Shown here: piece after piece, positions 1 through 4,878 of the stretch
Position numbering within the stretch: position 1 is the stretch's first letter
Layout of the letters: each line of letters starts with the position of its first letter
Origin: Pseudomonadota bacterium
Lineage (GTDB): Bacteria > Pseudomonadota > Alphaproteobacteria > UBA9655
Direction: 5' to 3'
NCBI GenBank assembly: GCA_021809225.1
Contig: JAKBAL010000134.1
Location: 1-6,332 of the forward strand
Length of the DNA: 6,332 bases
Notes under the pieces: generated by a model
What the model saw: only the letters and a program-made list of their open reading frames with translations
Database searches by the model: none
What the model was told of the DNA's origin: nothing
Program-made: the position numbers and the translations under genes

Positions 1-16
1 AATTTATAAAAATTTG

Positions 17-34
17 GTAACTATTCAGCCAGCT
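17..34 (+). repeat. Right terminal inverted repeat of the IS66 element
   Basis: The sequence GTAACTATTCAGCCAGCT is the exact reverse complement of 1693-1710. It lies just beyond the stop codon of the transposase gene, so it is the 3' (right) end of the element. Confidence 0.95.
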
Positions 35-49
35 GGCGAGAGCTTCACC

Positions 50-1546
50 TTAAAAAGAAGGGGAAGGGATAAAAGGACCACCCTTAAAAACAGCTGCTAA
101 TTCCTCCAAAGGATTAAGAGCATGTTTGCGGGCCGTTGATACATACCCGCGAATCCGACAAAATATCTTTCCTCCCTCCTGACTCCTGAAGCAACCTGAG
201 ATCTTCTGTTTTGTCTTGATCATCCGAATGTCTCTCTCACCCTGGTTGTTGTCAAACTTCACATCAAAGTCATACATAAACGCCAGAACCTCACGTTTGT
301 AGTTTCTCAGTCGATCAAGCAAGTTTCTGGTAGGGTGCTGTTTTGGCTTTCCTCGTTTCTTCTCATCATTTGTGTGTACGGGAGGAATTTCTTTCTCTCC
401 CTTTCGTAAAATACGGTCATATCTTCTCTCAAAATAGCGTACCCGTTTAGGGTCCATTTGCAAAGTTCCTGTAGCCTTATGAGCCTCTATTTCTTTCTTA
501 ATCTCGAGGAGGCACTCTCTCATTTTTATGCACCATTCTTGGCTATACTGTTCCTCGTGATAAGTTAACTCGCGCAAATGGTGGGCATTACAGAGTCCAT
601 GCCCACACTCTTTATACTGGAAATACGGCTTCCAATGATCATGGACTGCTGTTCCTTTAAACCCAGGTAAGATACCCATAGCATCCATTGCCCTGCGGCC
701 TCGCTTTTCATGAAATTCATAGTGTGTTAGTTTTTCTGTCGAAGCAACATGTAGCCAATGTGACTTCTTCATAACACGTACGCTACTTTCATCAAAATGG
801 GCAACTTTACTCTCTTTCAGCTGTTGTTTTACTTCAGCTTCGTAGCCTTCTAACCCCTCAGAACAAGCCTTGTTGGTATTGAAAAGCGTCCCGGCGCTTA
901 AAGGCAAATTAAATAGGTCAGCAAAGAGCTCCTGTGAACGCTTAAAAGGTAAGAGTTGGTAGGTGCTTAAATAGGTGGCATTCCCTTTGACGCAAGGTCC
1001 ATATTGAACGGGTTGGATAATGTCTTCTGGAAATCTGCCTTTGTTCTTATGTCCACAATAAGGGCAGATTTTAATTTCTGCTTTATGTTCGGTTACTTGG
1101 GGCTTGATCTCTGGAAGATCAACCTCTTGACGTCGTTCGTATCCTAAAAGGGGAACGCTAATAAGAGAATGCTGACATTCTTCACAGACTTCAACAACGT
1201 GTTCCTTGATAATGTCAGGAGTGTCCGTTTGCTTAAGGGTGCTTCCAGCATGTTCTGCTTGACCGCCAGGTCTTCTTGATCCCCTTTGACGTTGACTCTT
1301 TGGACTTGGCTTTTTTAATCCATCTGATGAGGGAGGCTTGCTGCTATTCTGACTATTTTTAGCAAGTTGTCCTTCCAATGCCTTTATGCGTTCATTTGCT
1401 TTTTCCAGTTTCAAGCAAAGGCTTTGAATTTCTTCTTGAAGTCTTTGACGTTCTTCTTGAGCTTGTTGATCTCTTTCCCATAGAACAAGGATTAATTGAT
1501 CTTTTTCTTGAGAGGAAAGACCTTCTAGCTTCAAGGGTATTACCAT
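50..1546 (-). CDS. tnpC: IS66-family transposase (TnpC type), intact
   Basis: This is a DDE transposase that catalyses cut-and-join movement of the surrounding element. The 498-residue protein has the family's domains in order. A charged coiled-coil leader covers about residues 15-62 and is followed by the signature NSSKPPSSDG (67-76). A zinc-binding region has CX2C pairs at C121/C124 and C161/C164. The catalytic core has D252 in HFDESSVRV, D303 in VHDHWKPYF and E437 in FDNNQGERDIRM, with CNAHHLREL (319-327) between the last two. No stop or frameshift interrupts it and the length is normal for the family, so it may be active. The ATG at 1546 is preceded by AAAGGA (1557-1562) with a 10-nt spacer. 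It is the only gene of the element and reads away from the neighbouring small exported-protein gene. Confidence 0.95.
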   Translation of the reverse strand: MVIPLKLEGLSSQEKDQLILVLWERDQQAQEERQRLQEEIQSLCLKLEKANERIKALEGQLAKNSQNSSKPPSSDGLKKPSPKSQRQRGSRRPGGQAEHAGSTLKQTDTPDIIKEHVVEVCEECQHSLISVPLLGYERRQEVDLPEIKPQVTEHKAEIKICPYCGHKNKGRFPEDIIQPVQYGPCVKGNATYLSTYQLLPFKRSQELFADLFNLPLSAGTLFNTNKACSEGLEGYEAEVKQQLKESKVAHFDESSVRVMKKSHWLHVASTEKLTHYEFHEKRGRRAMDAMGILPGFKGTAVHDHWKPYFQYKECGHGLCNAHHLRELTYHEEQYSQEWCIKMRECLLEIKKEIEAHKATGTLQMDPKRVRYFERRYDRILRKGEKEIPPVHTNDEKKRGKPKQHPTRNLLDRLRNYKREVLAFMYDFDVKFDNNQGERDIRMIKTKQKISGCFRSQEGGKIFCRIRGYVSTARKHALNPLEELAAVFKGGPFIPSPSF

Positions 1547-1692
1547 CCTTGATTTTTCCTTTTAGCTAATCCTTAATCATCCGAATATGGGTAGATTCAT
1601 TTGTTTATAATACTACACCATTACAAAAACATAATTGCAAGTATTTTCAATTTTATTAAGCTCCTATTTGCAAGCTCTCATTCAAGTCCGAT

Positions 1693-1710
1693 AGCTGGCT
1701 GAATAGTTAC
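1693..1710 (-). repeat. Left terminal inverted repeat of the IS66 element
   Basis: This is a perfect 18-bp inverted match to 17-34, on the upstream side of the transposase gene. It ends 64 bp before the ATG of the small exported-protein gene. Any promoter of that gene must therefore lie in those 64 bp or be supplied by the element; I see no convincing -35/-10 pair there. Confidence 0.95.
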
Positions 1711-1774
1711 ATTAATATAAACGATGATATGTAATATTAGAAAATTTCTACTGACATAAAAAAAGGAGAAAAAC

Positions 1775-2032
1775 ATGAAACAGTTTATTCAAGGAACTTT
1801 ATTATTAAGCATGCTTCTCTCTACCGGACCTCTCTTTGCTGGAAAGTGTGAGAACCACGGAGGGGAGTATAAAAATTTAAAAGACTGTTTAAACGGTGAA
1901 AAAGAACGATATGATAATGAAGTAGATAGCATTAGAGAAGATCGAGACCTGGTTAATAGAGGTATAGCATATGAATCGGCTTTATCCAGATATCAGAAAG
2001 GACAAGCGGAATGCATAGAGAATTGTGATTAG
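1775..2032 (+). CDS. Small exported four-cysteine protein of unknown function
   Basis: I do not recognise this 85-residue protein. Residues 1-22 form a clear Sec signal peptide: Lys2, a Leu-rich hydrophobic stretch, and a likely cleavage after LFA (A22). The mature part of about 63 residues is highly charged and probably helical in the middle (about 40-75). It has four cysteines, C25 and C38 near the front and C80 and C84 at the end, an arrangement that could make two disulfides tying the ends of a helical hairpin outside the cytoplasm. The start is well supported by AAAGGAG (1762-1768) six nucleotides before the ATG. No partner gene is adjacent; the IS66 element ends 64 bp upstream. A role as a periplasmic, surface or secreted protein is inference. 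A chance frame is unlikely given the ribosome site, signal peptide and paired cysteines. Confidence 0.82.
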   Translation: MKQFIQGTLLLSMLLSTGPLFAGKCENHGGEYKNLKDCLNGEKERYDNEVDSIREDRDLVNRGIAYESALSRYQKGQAECIENCD

Positions 2033-2050
2033 TAATTTCTTTAAAATGGG
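2029..2050 (+). repeat. Short dispersed repeat, copy A
   Basis: TTAGTAAT is followed by TTCTTTAAAATGGG, and this overlaps the TAG stop of the small exported-protein gene. The 14-base core and a TTAGT start recur at 4848-4871. The TTAGTTTAA seen before the core in copy B also follows the core here (2051-2059). It could be a remnant of a repeated unit or AT-rich coincidence. Confidence 0.3.
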
Positions 2051-2494
2051 TTAGTTTAATAAAATCAAAACTATGTTGCATTTTGCATCGTACTTTTACT
2101 GTTCAGAAAGACAAACTTTTTATCAGAACTACTGGAATTTACTCGTCCTAATGTTAAAATCGCTCTTGCTAACATCATTAATAACGTGAAGAGCCTTATT
2201 TTCTGGGAATAGGCGCTGGCCTTTACAGAATAAATCTGCTAACGCTCCAAAATACCTAAGACTTCGGCAGCCTCAAAAACCACCAAAAATGATCTCTTTC
2301 ATCCTGTTCTTTTCTCCATATTTGGCTTGCTTTAGTCCTTGTCGGCTAATACTTCTCTAAAAAAAGAATTCTCAGTTTTTTATTTTGCATTATAATTTTT
2401 ACTTGTATTTTTGAAAAAAAATTGCTAACCATCTATTTATTGGAAATTTTAATATTGATATTAATTATTATTTTGGTACAAAGGACAATACCTC
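2033..2494 (+). other. Gene-poor spacer with possible eroded coding sequence
   Basis: No intact gene is visible in these 462 bp. On the minus strand, about 2355-2280, one frame reads EVLADKD, stop, SKPNMEKRTG, stop. This faintly recalls the VLADKGY region of IS5-type transposases but is too short to assign. Further along the same strand (about 2272-2130) two overlapping frames each stay open for roughly 50 codons. On the plus strand 2084-2212 is open for about 40 codons without a start or ribosome site. A 6-bp inverted repeat (GCTCTT 2162-2167, AAGAGC 2189-2194) has a 21-nt loop and no proper T-tract, so I do not call a terminator. The last 100 bp are very AT-rich and hold the putative promoter of the F-box gene. 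Confidence 0.4.
2369..2396 (+). promoter_or_regulatory. Possible promoter of the F-box/LRR gene
   Basis: A perfect -10 hexamer TATAAT (2391-2396) lies 16 bp after TTCTCA (2369-2374), which matches four of six bases of the -35 consensus. It would give a 5' leader of about 90 nt before the ATG at 2495. The region is so AT-rich that chance matches are common, so this is tentative. Confidence 0.33.
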
Positions 2495-3715
2495 ATGAGG
2501 CTTCGTTTAACTTTTCTATTTTTATTCGGTTTACTTCTTTCTTTCTTCGATGCCTCTGCATTAGAAGACTTTTCAGAAGAGAAATTTTCAGTTTCTAGGA
2601 AAATAAAGCATAAAAAAATTGAGGGGAATAGCCTTGGCAAAATACTTCCAGAGGAAATCTGGATAAAAATTATTTCATTTCTCAATACCCAAGACAAATA
2701 TAGCCTTTCTCAAACTTGCAGGTTTTTTAATAGACTATCCAAGGATCATTCATTATGGAAAGATCTTTTTAAATTAGAAAATAAGCACTTAACTAAATTG
2801 AAAGAAACGCCCTTCCCTCTTTTTAAAGTAGAAGTGCTTAACAAGCCTACACCTATAACTCTTGTTTCTCTCCAAAAGATTTCTTATTTAAGAAATTTAC
2901 AAGCTTTACATTTAAAAAGCTTGGAAGAGCTTGACTTAGAAACTTTAGGAAGCATTACAAGCTCTCTAACTTGTCTTACAGATCTTAGAGTACGGAGCCC
3001 ACAATTAGACAATGCTGCCCTTTTATTCATTTCCTCAAATAATAATTTAAGAATCTTACACTTTCAAAGCGCAAAACTTTCAGAAAATAGTTCTTCTATA
3101 TTTCAAAAGTTGACCGCCTTACAAGACTTGAGTCTTTGGAAAACACAAGGAATTCCTTTTGGTGCATTGACTTATTTAACAAATCTAACAAGTCTTGATA
3201 TACCGAGAGTAAATATGGTTGACGGTGACTTAGAATTTTGTTCCCATCTTACAAAATTAACTGATTTACGTCTTGCTGGTAATAATGTTTCTGATCTCAG
3301 TTTTGTTCATTTAACTTGTCTAAAAAAATTAAAAATCTTACATTTGGGATCTACTCATATATCTGAAGAAGGTCTCAAGCAGGCTCTTCCCTCTTTTCCA
3401 GATTTAGAAGAATTGAGTTTAATCAATATTTCCCTCAAAAATGCAGAAAACCCCATAGATTTCTTAATGTTTATAAACCTCGTGATCCTTGATTTGAGTA
3501 GCGCTCACGTTACTAACTCTCATTTGAAGACTTTAGGAAGGTTAAAACAGCTAGACCTTTATGATGTACCTCTTGATAATAATAGTTTAGAAATTATTAA
3601 AGGATTAACAACTCTCTCCTATCTCAGTTTATCAAGGGGAGTTAACGAAGATGCTGTGCAAGACTTAGCCCAAGCTCTTCCCAACTTAAAACAAATTTTT
3701 TATCCTCATCCCTAG
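2495..3715 (+). CDS. Exported F-box and leucine-rich-repeat protein, candidate host-directed effector
   Basis: The 406-residue protein begins with a hydrophobic signal-like segment (residues 1-21, ending DASA). An F-box follows at about 50-92: LPEEIWIKIISFL opens it and the SLWKDLF typical of its end is at 86-92. From about 132 to 393 there are roughly eleven leucine-rich repeats of 21-24 residues (pattern LTxLTxLxL), including LTNLTSLDI (228-236), LTKLTDLRL (252-260) and LKKLKILHL (276-284). This is the layout of eukaryotic FBXL substrate receptors: the F-box binds Skp1 of an SCF ubiquitin ligase and the repeats choose the target. In a bacterium it implies delivery into a eukaryotic host. 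The ATG is preceded by AAAGGA (2480-2485), nine nucleotides away. The gene stands alone, with long spacers on both sides. Domain calls are firm; the target and export route are unknown. Confidence 0.9.
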   Translation: MRLRLTFLFLFGLLLSFFDASALEDFSEEKFSVSRKIKHKKIEGNSLGKILPEEIWIKIISFLNTQDKYSLSQTCRFFNRLSKDHSLWKDLFKLENKHLTKLKETPFPLFKVEVLNKPTPITLVSLQKISYLRNLQALHLKSLEELDLETLGSITSSLTCLTDLRVRSPQLDNAALLFISSNNNLRILHFQSAKLSENSSSIFQKLTALQDLSLWKTQGIPFGALTYLTNLTSLDIPRVNMVDGDLEFCSHLTKLTDLRLAGNNVSDLSFVHLTCLKKLKILHLGSTHISEEGLKQALPSFPDLEELSLINISLKNAENPIDFLMFINLVILDLSSAHVTNSHLKTLGRLKQLDLYDVPLDNNSLEIIKGLTTLSYLSLSRGVNEDAVQDLAQALPNLKQIFYPHP

Positions 3716-3799
3716 GAAGCCTGATGGGCCCACAGAGCTAAGAGATTTTATCTCTAAAGCAGCGTTTCGAACCCGCTTTAAACAGCAACCGCACTCACC
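3716..3799. other. GC-richer convergent spacer with hairpins
   Basis: This 84-bp stretch lies between the stop of the F-box gene and the stop of the minus-strand small gene. By my count it is about half G+C, clearly richer than its surroundings. AGAGAT-TTT-ATCTCT (3741-3755) forms a perfect 6-bp stem with a 3-nt loop, and TAAAGC (3755-3760) can pair with GCTTTA (3775-3780). Neither is followed by a T-run on either strand, so a standard rho-independent terminator is not supported, although a structured end for two convergent transcripts is possible. Confidence 0.4.
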
Positions 3800-3997
3800 T
3801 TATAAAGACAAGCGATTTTTTCCCACTGATAGCATAAAAAAAGATAGCAAATGATTTAAGATCAGGATGGGCTCCTCGACGCTTTGTCTCTGTAAACTGA
3901 CACTCGCACTCCTAACATTTATATCTTTGAAATCCAAGGGTATGACCGCATTAACGTGTCTTGTAGATTGATACTTTTTGCAATGTATTTCAGACAT
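3800..3997 (-). CDS. Small hypothetical protein with strong translation and promoter signals
   Basis: I do not recognise this 65-residue protein. It is mixed in composition: a basic, polar start (one cysteine, KKYQSTRH), then IPLDFKDINVRSASVSLQRQS, and a hydrophobic stretch near the end (about residues 44-57, ILILNHLLSFFML) that could be a short membrane or amphipathic segment. The case for a real gene is its start: AGGGAGG (4005-4011) lies seven nucleotides before the ATG, and a promoter-like pair with 17-bp spacing lies just upstream. It is convergent with the F-box gene, 84 bp away. The frame stays open for 36 more codons past its TAA (down to 3689), so the protein could be the shortened form of a longer ancestor. 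A noncoding explanation remains possible because no family is recognised. Confidence 0.5.
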   Translation of the reverse strand: MSEIHCKKYQSTRHVNAVIPLDFKDINVRSASVSLQRQSVEEPILILNHLLSFFMLSVGKNRLSL

Positions 3998-4036
3998 TTT
4001 CTTGCCTCCCTATGTTGTTAAAAAACAAGCATACCA

Positions 4037-4065
4037 ATAGTATCATCTTTTAGTTAATGCCTCAA
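4037..4065 (-). promoter_or_regulatory. Possible promoter of the minus-strand small gene
   Basis: Read on the minus strand, TTGAGG (4060-4065) and TACTAT (4037-4042) are 17 bp apart, each matching four of six consensus bases. Transcription would start near 4030, giving a leader of about 33 nt that contains the AGGGAGG ribosome site. The consistent spacing of promoter, ribosome site and ATG makes this better than a chance AT-rich match. Confidence 0.38.
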
Positions 4066-4175
4066 TTCTTATGAAACCTCTTAAACTCGAATAAATTAAT
4101 ATGCTTATCCAATTTACTCAGGTTACATGATATATTGATACTGTCATAAAGGTAATGGTAGAAATAGGGTGATTA

Positions 4176-4654
4176 GTGGCAGCCCCTGATATTCCAGCTA
4201 CACTACCAAATTTTGCGAATCGTTTTGCGACAAAAGACGCATGCGGCATGTATCTGTTTGATTTGAGGTGGCCAGCAGGGTTTGTATGTCCGAAATGCGG
4301 CCATAAAAAGGGATTTTTCATCAAAGGACGTCTGGTGACAGAATGCGGGAATCGTGCCTGTGTTCATCAATCGAGCCTTACTGCTGGTACCATCCTTCAT
4401 GGAACGAGGCAGAATCTCCGAACTTGGTTCTGGGCTGTATATCTTGTGAATACGTTGACGCCTGGCATATCAGCACTTAAGTTTCAAGAACAGCTAGGGA
4501 TTGTCAAGGAACGAGACGGCTTTTACCATGTTACACAAACTACGCGCGGCACTTGTATCGCCAGGTTAAGAGCCACTGTCAGGTAAGGTTGAGGTTGATG
4601 AAGGGTTATGTCGGAGGACCAAAGAGGGAGCATCCAGGGCGCGGTGTGGACTGA
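4176..4654 (+). pseudogene. Decayed, 3'-truncated IS1595-family transposase
   Basis: The first part, from a GTG at 4176, reads as the N-terminal zinc ribbon and linker of an IS1595 (ISXO2-like) transposase: RWPAGFVCPKCGHKKGF with C38/C41, then C57/C62, QSSLTAGTILHGTR (65-78), LRTWFWAVYLV (81-91) and GISALKFQEQLG (97-108). An extra base within 4497-4500 (GGGA) breaks the frame. The family sequence resumes in the next frame as LSRNETAFTMLHKLRAALV, meets an in-frame TAA at 4567-4569, and continues EPLSGKVEVDEG, which contains the first catalytic Asp region. A second extra base within 4603-4606 shifts to YVGGPKREHPGRGVD, ending at TGA 4652-4654. Recognisable sequence then stops, so most of the DDE domain is missing. 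No terminal repeats were found. It is a dead fragment; a short truncated peptide to 4586 is all that could be made. Confidence 0.88.
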
Positions 4655-4828
4655 AAAAGAGATTTTCACATCCCCACACGTCCAACAACAACGACAACAA
4701 CTTCGGTATTGTTTTTTAAATTAAGAAGGAGTAATATTTATCCATACTTAAGTTCTATCATTTTCTTGAGCAATCCTGATCTAGACCATTGGGGTCACTT
4801 CAGCCAAGGTGCATTTTGCTCTTTGTCC

Positions 4829-4857
4829 TTGACGACTCAGATAACCCTTAGTTTAAA
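4829..4857 (+). promoter_or_regulatory. Likely promoter of the OTU-like gene
   Basis: TTGACG (4829-4834) matches five of six -35 bases and lies 17 bp before TTTAAA (4852-4857), which matches four of six -10 bases. Transcription would begin near 4864-4866. That would leave no leader for an ATG at 4867 but a short leader with a GGGGA ribosome site for the ATG at 4879, which supports the later start. Confidence 0.42.
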
Positions 4858-4871
4858 TTCTTTAAAATGGG
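4848..4871 (+). repeat. Short dispersed repeat, copy B
   Basis: TTAGTTTAAA followed by TTCTTTAAAATGGG repeats the 14-base core of 2037-2050. It spans the -10 region and start of the OTU-like gene, whereas copy A spans the end of another gene. The significance is uncertain in AT-rich DNA. Confidence 0.3.
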
Positions 4872-4878
4872 GACTCTA

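Larger units (their letters stand above)
17..1710 (-). mobile_element. Complete IS66-family insertion sequence, transposase-only (ISBst12-like) type
   Basis: The element is 1694 bp and bounded by perfect 18-bp terminal inverted repeats that begin GTAAC, the kind of end usual for IS66. It holds one long gene, the transposase on the minus strand, so the left end is at 1693-1710 and the right end at 17-34. The accessory genes tnpA and tnpB of larger IS66 elements are absent, as in the ISBst12 branch. The gene stops only 15 bp inside the right repeat. About 146 bp of AT-rich leader (1547-1692) lies between its start and the left repeat. A subterminal octamer GAGAGCTT lies inside both ends (38-45, and inverted at 1672-1679) at different distances from the repeats. 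The 8-bp flanks expected to be duplicated (9-16 AAAATTTG, 1711-1718 ATTAATAT) do not match. Confidence 0.93.
4655..4878 (+). other. Spacer between the transposase fragment and the OTU-like gene
   Basis: No gene is supported here. It contains a short CAA-rich run at 4683-4701, a ribosome-site-like AGAAGGAG (4724-4731) that is not followed by a normal start codon, and the promoter and repeat listed separately. The frame after that orphan site, from an AUU at 4736, is open for 47 codons and its TAA overlaps the ATG at 4879. With no accepted start codon I do not call it a gene. Confidence 0.5.

Noticed and set aside
1378..1569. Plus-strand open frame of 63 codons over the start of the IS66 transposase
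   Set aside because: It is antisense to the coiled-coil coding part of an intact transposase and its Leu/Phe/Glu-rich reading is the mirror of that sequence; no ribosome site was seen.
2162..2204. Inverted repeat GCTCTT/AAGAGC followed by CTTATTTTCT as a terminator
   Set aside because: The loop is 21 nt, the stem only 6 bp and the tail is not a T-run.
2461..2697. Minus-strand open frame of 78 codons over the start of the F-box/LRR gene
   Set aside because: It is antisense to a well-supported signal peptide and F-box, with no recognisable domain.
3758..3780. tRNA-like GTTTCGAACCC suggesting a T-arm
   Set aside because: The flanking bases do not form a 5-bp T-stem, and no acceptor, D or anticodon arm can be fitted on either strand.
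4118..4400. Two minus-strand open frames (4118-4324 and 4203-4400)
   Set aside because: Both are antisense shadows of the IS1595 transposase fragment, whose plus-strand reading shows clear family motifs.
4683..4701. CAA-rich run as a microsatellite or phase-variable tract
   Set aside because: It is only six units with one interruption and lies outside any supported coding frame or promoter spacer.
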